The notes under the pieces are model-generated. The model did not search any database. It was not told the origin of the DNA and saw nothing but the letters and a program-made list of their open reading frames with translations. A stretch of DNA of 64,000 nt from assembly GCF_900091415.1 (NCBI RefSeq), contig NZ_FMHU01000001.1, positions 1,550,001 to 1,614,000 on the forward strand. The letters run 5' to 3'. The translations under genes were made by a program, and so were the position numbers. This DNA is from Micromonospora inyonensis (lineage in GTDB: Bacteria; Actinomycetota; Actinomycetes; Mycobacteriales; Micromonosporaceae). Positions 27,576 to 35,843 of this stretch are shown piece after piece. Numbering within the stretch: the stretch's first letter is position 1; each line of letters opens with the position of its first letter.

Positions 27576-27605
27576 TTGCGGATCGACGACGGCCGTCCCT
27601 AGTCT
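27576..27605 (+). promoter_or_regulatory. candidate promoter feeding the c-di-AMP riboswitch
   Basis: TTGCGG (27576-27581), 18-base spacer, TAGTCT (27600-27605). Transcription would begin near 27612, about 50 bases before the riboswitch. Confidence 0.45.
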
Positions 27606-27660
27606 CGGCACTTGCCGAGCCGGTGACAGGTCCGCCATTCGGAGGCGGCGACGGCTCGAC

Positions 27661-27811
27661 ACCGCCGAGTCGCACGACGCACGTCGCCACAACGAGAAAC
27701 GTCACCACAGCAGAGCGAGCCGGGGAACCACCAGCACCATCGGGGTGAATCCGTACGCCAGGTAGGGCGCTCCCTTCCCGCCCGAACCCGTCAGCTAACC
27801 CGGTAGGCGGT
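27661..27811 (+). promoter_or_regulatory. ydaO/yuaA-type c-di-AMP riboswitch
   Basis: Conserved core segments of the ydaO family appear in order: GAGCCGGGGAACC (27717 on), CGGGGTGAATCC (27741-27752), GGTAGGGCGCTCCCTTCCCG, CCGAACCCGTCAGCTAACCC and GGTAGGCGG. The outer P1 stem can form from ACCGCC (27661-27666) and GGCGGT (27806-27811). The ribosome site AAGGAG at 27821 lies 10 bases downstream. In actinobacteria this class typically precedes rpf and NlpC/P60 wall-hydrolase genes and represses when c-di-AMP is high; that is the arrangement here. Confidence 0.9.
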
Positions 27812-27837
27812 CAACGGAAGAAGGAGTACGGAGCCCG

Positions 27838-28878
27838 GTGGCACACCATGCCCCGCGGCCACCGTCCGCCCGGTCGGCCACGGCTGCCCGGACGACGGCT
27901 GCGCCGCGTCCATGCTGGTCCCGCTTCACCACCGTCATCACCGTCCTCGCCGGAGCCGCCGTCCTCGTGACGGGCGGTGCCGGCGCGGCCCGCGCCGAAC
28001 CCTCGGTAGCCGAGATCGAACGCCAGATCGACCGGGAGTGGAACGCCCTCGAGCCGGTCATCGAACAGCACAACGCCACCCGGCAGGCGCTCGCCGCCAA
28101 ACGGCGGCAGGCGGCGGCCCTCACCGCCCGGATCGAGCCGCTGCGACGCCAGATCGACCAGGCGATGAGCAAGGTCGGCGGGCTCGCGGTGCGGGCGTAC
28201 AAGGGGGAGAACGCTTCCGCCCTGAACGCCATGCTGGCCAACCCGTCGCCAGCCACCGTCGTCCACCAGCTCGAACTGCTCGACCAGTTCGCCCGCCGGC
28301 AGCAGGACGACATCCGGCACGTGGTCGGGTTGCGAGACCAGCTCAGCGCCCGCAAAGCGCCGCTCGACCGGCTGATCGCACAGCTCGGTCAGGCCGAACG
28401 CCAACTGGACGCCAAGCGGCGGCAGATCGACGCTGACATCGCCCGCCTGCAGAAAATGCGCCTGAAGGCGTACGGTGACGGTGGTGGCACCAGCCTGCGC
28501 CCCGCCCCCTGCCCTGCCGTCTACCCGGGCGGCGCCGCCGGCCGGGCCGTCGGCTTCGCCTGCGCCCAGATCGGCAAGCCCTACGTCTGGGGGGCCGAGG
28601 GGCCGAACGCGTACGACTGTTCCGGGCTCACCCTCGCCGCCTGGGCGCGGGCCGGGGTCAGACTGCCGCACAACGCCGCCCAGCAGCGGCGGGCGACCGC
28701 CCCGGTGAGCCGGAACGAGCTACGCCCCGGCGACCTCGTCTTCTACTACGCCGACCTGCACCACGTCGGCATGTACGTCGGCAACGGCTGGCTGGTGCAC
28801 GCCTCCCGGGCCGGCGCGCCGGTGAAGATGAAGCGCGTCGACGACGGCCCGGTGCACAGTTACGGTCGGCCGGGCTGA
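27838..28878 (+). CDS. secreted NlpC/P60 peptidoglycan endopeptidase, riboswitch-controlled (second of two)
   Basis: 346 residues from GTG 27838, directly behind the c-di-AMP riboswitch. Signal sequence (FTTVITVLAGAAVLVTGGAG), coiled-coil stalk (about 55-220, PSVAEIERQIDREWNALEPV is near-identical in plan to its neighbour), then the NlpC/P60 domain with catalytic Cys 261 (YDCSGLTLAAW), His (HHVGMYVGNG) and VHASRAG. It is a paralogue of the gene at 26441 from tandem duplication with later divergence. Its expression should rise when c-di-AMP falls. Confidence 0.93.
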   Translation: MAHHAPRPPSARSATAARTTAAPRPCWSRFTTVITVLAGAAVLVTGGAGAARAEPSVAEIERQIDREWNALEPVIEQHNATRQALAAKRRQAAALTARIEPLRRQIDQAMSKVGGLAVRAYKGENASALNAMLANPSPATVVHQLELLDQFARRQQDDIRHVVGLRDQLSARKAPLDRLIAQLGQAERQLDAKRRQIDADIARLQKMRLKAYGDGGGTSLRPAPCPAVYPGGAAGRAVGFACAQIGKPYVWGAEGPNAYDCSGLTLAAWARAGVRLPHNAAQQRRATAPVSRNELRPGDLVFYYADLHHVGMYVGNGWLVHASRAGAPVKMKRVDDGPVHSYGRPG

Positions 28879-28885
28879 GGTGGTA

Positions 28886-28931
28886 GCAGGGGACCCCTGT
28901 TACCGCTTTTTGTGTAGCAGGGGTCCCCTGC
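28886..28931. repeat. long palindromic intergenic element, probable bidirectional terminator
   Basis: Arms 28886-28903 and 28914-28931 pair over 18 bases (one G-U) around a 10-base T-rich loop. Each arm also contains its own palindrome (CAGGGGACCCCTG and CAGGGGTCCCCTG), so a cruciform or alternative folds are possible. It lies between the converging NlpC/P60 and dcd genes. I have a memory of similar elements dispersed in Micromonospora genomes but see no second copy in this window. Confidence 0.6.
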
Positions 28932-29000
28932 AGGCACCTGACGAAGCGGAGCGAACACCATCGCCAGCACCGGACCGAGGGGTGGCGGGGGGCGCGACGT

Positions 29001-29579
29001 TCAGCGGGTGGGCCAGGTACGCCAGTTCCGCCAGGCCCGGCTCGGGGTGGGCCCACGCTGCCCCTGGTAGCGCGAGCCGTAGACGGCGGAGCCGTACGGA
29101 TGCTCGGCCGGCGAGGAGAGCCGGAAGATGCAGAGCTGACCGACCTTCATGCCGGGCCAGAGGGTGATCGGCAGATTGGCCACGTTGGAGAGTTCCAACG
29201 TCACGTGACCGGAGAAGCCCGGGTCGATGAAACCGGCGGTGGAGTGGGTCAGCAGGCCGAGCCGGCCCAGGCTCGACTTGCCCTCCAACCGGCCCGCGAG
29301 TTGGTCGCCGAGCGAGATGACCTCCAGCGTGGAGGCGAGCACGAACTCGCCGGGGTGCAGCACGAAGGGCTCCCCCTCGGGGACCTCCACCAGCGAGGTG
29401 AGGTCGTCCTGCTGCCGCGCCGGGTCGATGTGGGTGTAGAGGTGGTTGTTGAAGACCCGGAAGAGCCGGTCCAGGCGTACGTCGATGCTGGAGGGCTGCA
29501 CCAGACTCGCCTCGAACGGTTCCAGCGCCAGCGTGCCAGCCTTGATCTCGCTGACGAGGTCGCGGTCGGAGAGCAGCAT
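29001..29579 (-). CDS. dcd: dCTP deaminase (bifunctional dCTP deaminase/dUTPase type)
   Basis: 192 residues, ATG 29579. Family segments: [63 protein letters not shown] with the catalytic SSLGR and [16 protein letters not shown]. Length matches M. tuberculosis Dcd (190), which makes dUMP straight from dCTP. The enzyme is a cytosolic homotrimer feeding thymidylate synthesis. A LexA-like site lies in the 95-base region shared with the divergent gene at 29675. Confidence 0.95.
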   Translation of the reverse strand: MLLSDRDLVSEIKAGTLALEPFEASLVQPSSIDVRLDRLFRVFNNHLYTHIDPARQQDDLTSLVEVPEGEPFVLHPGEFVLASTLEVISLGDQLAGRLEGKSSLGRLGLLTHSTAGFIDPGFSGHVTLELSNVANLPITLWPGMKVGQLCIFRLSSPAEHPYGSAVYGSRYQGQRGPTPSRAWRNWRTWPTR

Positions 29580-29646
29580 CGCACCACCATAGCGAGGACC
29601 ATCGGCCCCACGATCCGGCGGGTGACCAGCGCGTCGGGCTGCGTTT

Positions 29647-29668
29647 TCGTACGCGTGTTCGATAGGAT
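29647..29668 (+). promoter_or_regulatory. LexA (SOS)-box-like palindrome overlapping a -10 element
   Basis: TCGTACGCGTGTTCGA (29647-29662) differs from the actinobacterial LexA consensus TCGAAC-N4-GTTCGA at one of twelve fixed positions. It is directly followed by TAGGAT (29663-29668), a -10-like hexamer 6 bases before the ATG of the downstream gene, which suggests a leaderless mRNA. Confidence 0.45.
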
Positions 29669-29674
29669 GTCGGT

Positions 29675-30229
29675 ATGGCTTCCTGGTCCGAGTTCGCCGC
29701 CGACGAGCCCCGCCTCGCCGACGCGATCCGCCTTCTCATGCAGCAGTACGGCCCGGGCTTCGGCTACCTGGCCACGGTCCGGGCCGACGGTGGCCCCCGG
29801 GTCCATCCGGTCTCCCCGGTCATCACCGACGAGGGGCTCTTCTGCTTCGTCATCGACTCGCCCAAGCGCCGCGACCTGGAGCGCGACGGGCGGTACGCGC
29901 TGCACTCGTTCCCGCCGGAGGAGAGCGACGACGAGGCGTACGTGGCCGGACACGCCCGTCCGGTCACCGACCACGCCCGGGTGGCCCGGCTGGCGGAGAA
30001 CTTCCGGGCCGAGCCCCGGGCGGACTGGCGGCTGTTCGAGTTCACCGTCGACGTGGCCATGCTCGCCCGGCGCGATCACGTCGGGGTGGAGGCTCCCGGT
30101 GCGCGGCAGGGCGGCCCGGCGGTGCAGGTCTGGCTGGATCCCCGGGCGAGTGACACTTCGGCGGCCGGTCAGCCGGCCGTACCGGGACGGACCGGGCGAC
30201 GACGGGCCGCGCACCGGGCCGCGGCCTGA
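29675..30229 (+). CDS. pyridoxamine 5'-phosphate oxidase-family flavin/F420-binding protein
   Basis: 184 residues from ATG 29675, apparently leaderless. PNPOx-like split-barrel features: [40 protein letters not shown] and [16 protein letters not shown]. Such proteins bind FMN, F420 or heme and many lack a known substrate. The C-terminal 30 residues are basic and Ala/Arg-rich. The ribosome site is absent, consistent with the -10 element lying 6 bases upstream. Confidence 0.8.
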   Translation: MASWSEFAADEPRLADAIRLLMQQYGPGFGYLATVRADGGPRVHPVSPVITDEGLFCFVIDSPKRRDLERDGRYALHSFPPEESDDEAYVAGHARPVTDHARVARLAENFRAEPRADWRLFEFTVDVAMLARRDHVGVEAPGARQGGPAVQVWLDPRASDTSAAGQPAVPGRTGRRRAAHRAAA

Positions 30230-30240
30230 GCCCGGACACG

Positions 30241-30275
30241 CCGATGCCGGCTCCGCGGGACGGAGCCGGCATCGG
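30241..30275. terminator. bidirectional hairpin between convergent genes
   Basis: Perfect 15-base-pair stem (30241-30255 with 30261-30275) and 5-base loop, 11 bases after the PNPOx-family stop and 14 bases beyond the metalloprotease stop on the other strand. Confidence 0.8.
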
Positions 30276-30289
30276 GTGCGTCGGGCACG

Positions 30290-31282
30290 TCAGGCGGCGC
30301 GGTACGCGTTCCACGCGGTCAGCATGCGGCTGGCCTGCCCCGGGGTGAACTGGTACATGCACGAGTCGTACGTGTAGTCCATGAAGTTGGTGATCGGGTC
30401 CAGGCCGGCGGTGGAGCAGGTGTCCCGGCCGGTCGGGCATTCGAACGCCGGCGACGCCTCCGCCGGCGTGTCCGAGACACTGTCGCCCGAGCTGGCGCAG
30501 CCGCCCTGGAAGGTGTGGTACAGGTTCAGCCAGTGGCCCACCTCGTGGGTGCCGGTGTCGCCCTGGTTGTAGTTGGTGGCGGTACCGCCCGGCAGTGACT
30601 CGCTCAGCACGACGACGCCGTCCATGCTGCTGAGCCGACGGGTCGGGAAGGTCGCCCAGCCGAGCAGGTCGTCGCTGAGCTCACCCAGATAGATGTTCAG
30701 GGTGTCCTTGCCGCCCTCGCGGAGCGAGGTCTTCATCGAGCGCTCGGCCGAGGAGCCCTGCACGATCGGGTACCACGACGGGTTGGTCACCCGGTTGATC
30801 TTCTGGAGCTGGAAGGCGAACGCGGTGGCCGTACCGCCGGTCGCGCCGCTGAAGGACTGGTTCAGCACGCTGATCTGGGAGCTGACCATCGAGTCCGGGA
30901 TGTTACCCCCGGCCCGGGTGCTGTCCCGCTGGATCACGTGTACCACGACCGGGATCGTGATCGAGGCCGTCGCCGCCGGACCCTGCTTCAGGTCGGTCCG
31001 CTTGGCCCGTGCGGCCAGCGCGGCGGCCAGGTCGGCCTCGCGCTCACGGACCTGCGTCGCGGTCAGCTCGTTCGGCTCGTGCTTGGCGACGCCACCGGCC
31101 TTGATCTTTGCGTCGGAGTGGGTGTCGGCCGGCTCGGCGCAGGCCTCGTCCGCGTGGCCCGGGTGGCCCGCGTGAGCCGCCGCAGGGGCGACGCCGACCG
31201 CCGCCGTGCTGAGCAGCAGGGCGAGGGTCGTGGTTGCGACTCCGGCCACACGCCGGGTCAGCAGGTTGGGACGAAGTCCCAT
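30290..31282 (-). CDS. secreted M43-family (pappalysin-like) zinc metalloprotease
   Basis: 330 residues, ATG 31282 behind GAGGTGG. Signal peptide 1-37 (ending PAAAHA), a propeptide-like helical region (about 50-100), and the metzincin domain from about 105. Zinc site: H246-E247-V-G-H250-W-L-N-L-Y-H256; Met-turn at M301 (NFMDYTYDSCM). Cysteines around 262-308 match the disulfide pattern of cytophagalysins. It probably degrades extracellular protein, like the S8 protease at 6432. Monocistronic. Confidence 0.92.
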   Translation of the reverse strand: MGLRPNLLTRRVAGVATTTLALLLSTAAVGVAPAAAHAGHPGHADEACAEPADTHSDAKIKAGGVAKHEPNELTATQVREREADLAAALAARAKRTDLKQGPAATASITIPVVVHVIQRDSTRAGGNIPDSMVSSQISVLNQSFSGATGGTATAFAFQLQKINRVTNPSWYPIVQGSSAERSMKTSLREGGKDTLNIYLGELSDDLLGWATFPTRRLSSMDGVVVLSESLPGGTATNYNQGDTGTHEVGHWLNLYHTFQGGCASSGDSVSDTPAEASPAFECPTGRDTCSTAGLDPITNFMDYTYDSCMYQFTPGQASRMLTAWNAYRAA

Positions 31283-31656
31283 GTGTCCACCTCTTTCTGC
31301 CGGCGTGACGTGGGGTCTGTCACACCGCGGCTGAGAACGTGTGGCAGAGGTTACAGCTGATAGACACATTTGAGAATGGCCATCTGTTGCCGCGCGGTAA
31401 CGGTTTGGCGCGTCCGGTCGGTGAAGCCTTCAGCGTCACGCCGTGGGCCTTTTGAAGACAACGAACGGATCCCCACCGATGCAGTGCAGGGCGCGGGCAT
31501 CCCCTGAGGGTGGTGGCCGAGAGGGTGTCGGCGTCCGTCCATGTTGGCCAATACCGGCGGAGGCCGGAAGTGCCCCGTCTGGGACGGCGAGCAGGGCCAG
31601 CCACGGCCGGCGGTTGTGGGTGCGACCGCCTCCGCCGGCCCGGCCCGCAGCGACGG
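31283..31656. other. 374-base intergenic stretch
   Basis: No supported gene. It carries the promoter region of the metalloprotease (AT-richer around 31340-31380) and the downstream part of the CPBP pseudogene locus. Short open frames in it are Arg/Pro-rich without ribosome sites. Confidence 0.35.
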
Positions 31657-32561
31657 TCAGCTCGCCTGATGGACTGGCCCTTCGCCGTGGACCGGGCGTT
31701 GTGCGGATGCCGGGTCGGGGGCCGACGGCCGGCCACCGAGCAACGGCGGTGGGGTGCCGTGGCGGGTCGAACGCAAGCCAGCGACGAGCAGTATGACGGC
31801 GGCGGTCATGACGCCGGTGGTCACCACCGCCGCCACCAGGCCCTGCGCGGCCGGGGTCGCGGACGCCAGGTTGTACCCCGCGTGCCAGCAGGCTGCGGCG
31901 ATGACGCTGCCGCCGGCCCGGTTGTAGACGTAGGCGAGCACGAGCGCACCCGCCGCCATGCCGAGGAAGAACCCGACCAGGGTGACGAGGTCGAAGCCGC
32001 GGAAACTCTCCAGGATCACGAAGAGCGGCGCGTGCCACCCCGCCCATACCAGCGCGGTCAGCAGAGCGGCCCGGGTCGGCCCGAACCGCCGTTGGAGCCG
32101 CTCTTGGAGGAACCCGAGCCAGCCAGCCTCCTCGCCGAGCCCGTTGACCAGGACCAGCGCGGCGAGGACCGGCAGTGCCCCAGCAGCCGTGCCGCTGATC
32201 GCGAACAGAGCTCCGCCGGCGGGCCAGTCGCTCCCGGCGATTCGCTGGCCGAGCAGGACCGCTGCGAGCAGGATGAGCGGACTGAGGACCAGCAGCACGG
32301 TCCGCCAGCCTCCCCGCCAGAGCAGCAGGCGGTGGCCGTAGCGGCGCAGGGCCGGTCCACCTCCGATGGCCGCCGTGATGGCGAGGGCCGCCAGCAGCGG
32401 CCGAGCAGCCCCGGCAGGTGCGTCGGCCACGCGTCGCCGGGGCGGACCACGCCGCCGCGCAGCGCGATCGGCAGCCACCAACTCCACGACAGCAGGTAGG
32501 CCAGCACGACGAAACAGCCGATCGGCCTTTGCCGCGCAAGCCGTCGCAGGTACCCGGTCAT
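31657..32561 (-). pseudogene. CPBP-family intramembrane protease, single-base frameshift near 32400
   Basis: The natural start is ATG 32561 (MTGYLRRLARQRPIGCFVVL). That frame runs through HLPGLLG and then goes wrong. The remaining 240 residues (PLLAALAITAAIGGGPALRR onward) continue in a different frame. Restoring one C in the GGCCGCTGC at about 32398-32402 (to GGCCCGCTGC) rejoins them. Family motifs lie after the break: the EExxxR-type EEAGWLGF (Leu where Arg is usual), the VWAGWHAPL histidine and ACWHAGYN. These membrane proteases process peptides or prenylated proteins. Either a real inactivating deletion or a sequencing error in a GC run. Confidence 0.75.
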
Positions 32562-32885
32562 AGCTGCATCCGACCAGGCCATCGACGGGTGTGACAGGGC
32601 CGGAAGTCCCGGCAGCCAGGGACCGTCGTAGCTTCCAGTGAACAACCGCTGCTGAGGCGTTGCTCAAGGCCGTTCTTCAGACGTGGCGATCGTCGGACCT
32701 GATGTCGGGCGTGTCGATGATCGGCGGACAGCGAAGTCTTCGGTAGGTGGCTCTCTCAGCCCGCCCGGTCCCGTTCGCGTGAAGCGGCCGTGCGACTTCC
32801 CCGCAGCTTCGGTCGGAGGGAGGGCGGGTAAAGGAGGGGTACCTTGGTGCGGACGGCGAGCCGCTCAGGTACAGTGGTGCCGCCT
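32562..32885. other. 324-base intergenic stretch before tRNA-Gly
   Basis: No gene supported. The last 40 bases should hold the tRNA promoter; TACAGT at 32872-32877 is a good -10 candidate 9 bases before the tRNA, with TTGGTG upstream at a loose spacing. Confidence 0.4.
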
Positions 32886-32959
32886 GCGGGTGTAGTTCAA
32901 TGGCAGAACATCAGCTTCCCAAGCTGACAGTGCGGGTTCGATTCCCGTCACCCGCTCCA
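32886..32959 (+). tRNA. tRNA-Gly(CCC)
   Basis: Acceptor stem GCGGGTG (32886-32892) pairs with CACCCGC (32949-32955). Discriminator T and an encoded CCA at 32957-32959. Anticodon loop TTCCCAA gives anticodon CCC; T arm GGTTCGATTCC. No attachment-site duplication or integrase is visible nearby. Confidence 0.95.
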
Positions 32960-32962
32960 CCA

Positions 32963-33002
32963 CGAGGCCCCAGCTCAGGACACGTTTCCTGGGCGGGCCT
33001 CG
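32963..33002 (+). terminator. hairpin after tRNA-Gly
   Basis: An 8-pair stem (32963-32970 with 32995-33002) continued by 7 more pairs across a two-base bulge, starting 4 bases after the CCA end. Confidence 0.6.
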
Positions 33003-33197
33003 GTCGTTGCTGCGGCTTCCGGCGCGCGCGTGCCCGCTGCGTGTCCGATCCTGGCTCTAGCTTTTTTCCTGGTCGACCGGTTCGAGGCCGGGCCGGAGCC
33101 ATCATCGGCCCACCCCGGTGCGGTGAATGCGGTGGTGCCGCTGGTCGATCCGTCGGTACCGTTCGGCCTCACGAGGATTCCGAGTGGTGAGGTCGAC

Positions 33198-33581
33198 ATG
33201 AGCAGCGGTGACGGCACGATGGTGCTGTGGCGTCCGACCGGCCCGGAGGAGTTGGCCCTCATACGCGGGTCGGGGTGGCGTTGCTGGCCTCCACGCCTGC
33301 CGGAACAGCCGATCTTCTACCCCGTCCTGAACGAGGACTACGCGATCATGATCGCGCGGGACTGGAACGTGCCGGCGTCCGGTGCCGGCTACGTCACCCG
33401 TTTCCGGGTGGACGCGCAGTTCGTGAGTCGCTACCCGGTGCGGCAGGCCGGCGGGAAGACCATCCTCGAACTGTGGGTACCGGCCGAGGAACTGGACGAG
33501 TTCAACGCGCACATCGTGGGCCTGATCGAAGTCGTCCACGAGTTCCACCAGCCACGCCAGGTCGTCCTCGCCGTCGGGTGA
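33198..33581 (+). CDS. conserved hypothetical protein (often annotated ADP-ribosylation/crystallin J1-like)
   Basis: 127 residues from ATG 33198 with GGTGAGG upstream; ATG 33219 is an alternative. The pattern VLWRPTGPEELALIRGSGW, PPRLPEQPIFYPVLNEDYA, RDWNVPASGAGYVTRFRVDA and LELWVPAEELDEFNAHIVG belongs to a family I know from many actinobacteria and plant-associated bacteria, usually annotated by weak similarity only. No catalytic residues can be assigned. It is followed by a separately started oxidoreductase gene. Confidence 0.7.
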   Translation: MSSGDGTMVLWRPTGPEELALIRGSGWRCWPPRLPEQPIFYPVLNEDYAIMIARDWNVPASGAGYVTRFRVDAQFVSRYPVRQAGGKTILELWVPAEELDEFNAHIVGLIEVVHEFHQPRQVVLAVG

Positions 33582-33642
33582 CCCCCTTTCGGAGCTGCCG
33601 GGCGGCAGGTCGGCCGGAAATCGCAGGCCGTAGGGTGTGATC

Positions 33643-34521
33643 ATGCGCATCGGCATCGTGATCCTCCCCGACCAGCGTTGGTCCGAGGCGCAGCGGCGCT
33701 GGCGGCAGGCCGAGGACTGGGGTTTCGACCACGCCTGGACGTACGACCACCTCGGCTGGCGTGACCTGGTGGACGGCCCCTGGTTCGATTCGATGTCGAC
33801 GCTGACCGCCGCCGCGTTGGTGACCTCGCGGATCCGGCTGGGTACGCTGGTCGCCTCGCCCAACTTCCGGCACCCGGCCGCCTTCGCCCGGCAGGTGACC
33901 ACGCTGGACGACATCTCCGGCGGGCGACTGCTGCTGGGCATCGGCGCGGGTGGCATCGGGTTCGACGCCACCGTGCTCGGCGGGGACACCCTGCCGCCCC
34001 GGCGTCGGGTGGACCGGTTCGGCGAGTTCACCGAACTGCTCGACCTGGTGCTCCGGCAGGACGGCGTGACCTGGCGCGGCGAGTGGTTCTCGGCCGTGGA
34101 CGCCCGGAACAATCCCGGCTGCGTGCAGATGCCGAGGGTGCCGTTCGTGGTCGCCGCCAACGGTCCGCGCTCGATGCGGTTGGTCGCCCGGTTCGGTCAG
34201 GGCTGGGTCACCACCGGCACCGGCGGAGACGACCTGGACACCTGGTGGGAGTCGGTGGCGGCGCTCTGCGCCCGGATGGACGCGACCCTGGACGAGGCCG
34301 GACGTGACCCGGCCACCCTCGACCGGTACCTGTCGCTGGACGCTGCCCCGGTCTTCTCCATGACCAGCGCGGACTTCTTCGCCGAAGCGGTCGAGCGGGC
34401 CGCCCGGCTCGGGTTCACCGACGTGGTGACCCACTGGCCCCGGCTGAGCAGCTGGTACGCCGGGGACGAGAACGTGCTCGCCGAGGTCGCGGAACGCCTG
34501 CCGGAGCTGCGCCGGATCTGA
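33643..34521 (+). CDS. LLM-class flavin-dependent oxidoreductase (luciferase-like)
   Basis: 292 residues from ATG 33643 (an in-frame GTG at 33637 is possible). A TIM-barrel of the bacterial luciferase family: MRIGIVILPDQRWSEAQRRW, DHAWTYDHLGWRDL, RIRLGTLVASPNFRHPAAFA, DDISGGRLLLGIGAGG and VAANGPRSMRLVARFGQGW. In actinobacteria such enzymes use F420 or FMN; the substrate is unknown. Converges on the ASCH gene. Confidence 0.88.
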   Translation: MRIGIVILPDQRWSEAQRRWRQAEDWGFDHAWTYDHLGWRDLVDGPWFDSMSTLTAAALVTSRIRLGTLVASPNFRHPAAFARQVTTLDDISGGRLLLGIGAGGIGFDATVLGGDTLPPRRRVDRFGEFTELLDLVLRQDGVTWRGEWFSAVDARNNPGCVQMPRVPFVVAANGPRSMRLVARFGQGWVTTGTGGDDLDTWWESVAALCARMDATLDEAGRDPATLDRYLSLDAAPVFSMTSADFFAEAVERAARLGFTDVVTHWPRLSSWYAGDENVLAEVAERLPELRRI

Positions 34522-34590
34522 GCCACCCGTTGGTCAGCCCGTGAGGGCAACCGGCCGTTGACGCCCGGCCGGGCCAGCCGGCGGGACCGG

Positions 34591-35022
34591 TCAGGTGCCC
34601 AGGTCGCCGGTGGCGATGCCACCCGTCCCGGCCGACACCAGCCGCAGGCGGACGCAGACGACGGGCGTGTCGTCGGTGACCGTGCTCCCCTCGCCGGCCC
34701 AGAAGCGGAGGTGACCGGCGCGCCACTCGTCGAGGTCCCGGTGGCCCTCGCCCTCTGAGCGGGCGAAGTCCCATTTCACGTCCGCGAAGCGGACCACGTC
34801 CACAGCGGTGACCTCGACGACGCCGACCAGTGCGTCGTGGTCGTCGACCAGGGCCAGCCGTTCGCCGACGTACTCCAGTTCCTCGCCCTCCGTGGCGTAC
34901 TCGCTGAGCAGCCCGGTCGTGGCGGTCTTCACTCCGGCCAGCACGAGGCTGTTGAGGTCGCTCCGCATGGGGCCGGGCGTGCCGAGGGCGAGACTGCGCA
35001 GGTCACCGATCCTTGGCCACAT
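34591..35022 (-). CDS. ASCH domain protein
   Basis: 143 residues from ATG 35022. The ASCH (PUA-like RNA-binding) fold is suggested by LVLAGVKTATTGLLSEYATE, GERLALVDDHDALVGVVEVT, the RFADVKWDFARSEGEGHRDL block and WRAGHLRFW. This group includes N4-acetylcytidine amidohydrolase (YqfB-like) and RNA-binding members; which applies is open. Same strand as the phosphoribosyltransferase 98 bases upstream. Confidence 0.8.
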   Translation of the reverse strand: MWPRIGDLRSLALGTPGPMRSDLNSLVLAGVKTATTGLLSEYATEGEELEYVGERLALVDDHDALVGVVEVTAVDVVRFADVKWDFARSEGEGHRDLDEWRAGHLRFWAGEGSTVTDDTPVVCVRLRLVSAGTGGIATGDLGT

Positions 35023-35120
35023 TCCGCCGAGGCTACGCGACCCACCGCCCGGCCGTCGCGGGAATTGCGGCAGCCCGTGCCGGCAGCCCGTCCCGGCGGA
35101 CGTGGAGGCCGGCCGGGAGG

Positions 35121-35672
35121 TCAGCTCCCGAGACGGTCGGCGTCGAGCAGGGCCCGGACGCGCAGTTCGGCGTTGACCTGCGACGGGCAGTCGGTGACCA
35201 CCACGGCGGTGCCGACCGGCTCCGCGCCCCGGGCCGCGCAGAGCTGGTAGAGCGCCCGGACCTGCGCCCCGGTGGCGAGCCAGTCGTCGACCACCAGCAC
35301 CCGGTCGCCCGGCCCGAGGTGGCGGTCGCGGACGCCGAGGGTGACCCGACGGCCCCGGAAGTCGGGTGTGCTCTGCGCCCAGGTGGTCGGGCCGGGCGGC
35401 TGCTGTCCGTCCGTGGGCTTGTGCGCCGGGACGAAACCCACCCCGAGTGCGGTGGCGGCGAGCGGACCGAGGAGCAGGCCGGTGACGGCGGGCGAGACGA
35501 CGACGGTGGGTGCGGCGGCGCGGAACGGTGCCACCAGCGCCGGGCCGATCTCGGCGAGGACGGACGGGTCGCGCCACCAGCCGGAGATGTCGCTGACCAG
35601 ATGGCTGCTCTCCGGACCGGGGTCCGACCAGCGGAACAGCTGGACGAGGCGCTGGCTCAGCTCGGTGGACAT
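35121..35672 (-). CDS. purine/pyrimidine phosphoribosyltransferase-family protein
   Basis: 183 residues. The PRPP-binding loop is RVLVVDDWLATGAQVRALY (the 13-residue PRTase motif with the two acidic residues). VVVSPAVTGLLLGPLAATAL resembles the xanthine/adenine phosphoribosyltransferase beta-strand that precedes the substrate hood. Purine salvage is likely, but the base is not evident. Runs toward the ASCH gene; possibly co-transcribed. Confidence 0.82.
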   Translation of the reverse strand: MSTELSQRLVQLFRWSDPGPESSHLVSDISGWWRDPSVLAEIGPALVAPFRAAAPTVVVSPAVTGLLLGPLAATALGVGFVPAHKPTDGQQPPGPTTWAQSTPDFRGRRVTLGVRDRHLGPGDRVLVVDDWLATGAQVRALYQLCAARGAEPVGTAVVVTDCPSQVNAELRVRALLDADRLGS

Positions 35673-35843
35673 CGCACTATCCTGCCCGTCTGCTGTCGGG
35701 GCCCGGCGGTGCGACTCTGCCTCGGATGATCGGCCATACGTATCCCCGCGAAATATGACATATACCTATGATCAGGTTGACTTCCGAAGTGCTTCTCTCG
35801 CTACGGTACGAACCGTTTTGTAAGTAACCGGAAGGACTGGTCG

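Noticed and set aside
31351-31551. 66-codon minus-strand frame between the metalloprotease and CPBP loci.
   Set aside because: No ribosome site and no recognisable sequence; lies in the promoter region.
32886-33002. tRNA-Gly considered as an integration site for a mobile element.
   Set aside because: No duplicated tRNA 3' end, integrase or element-like gene content on either side.
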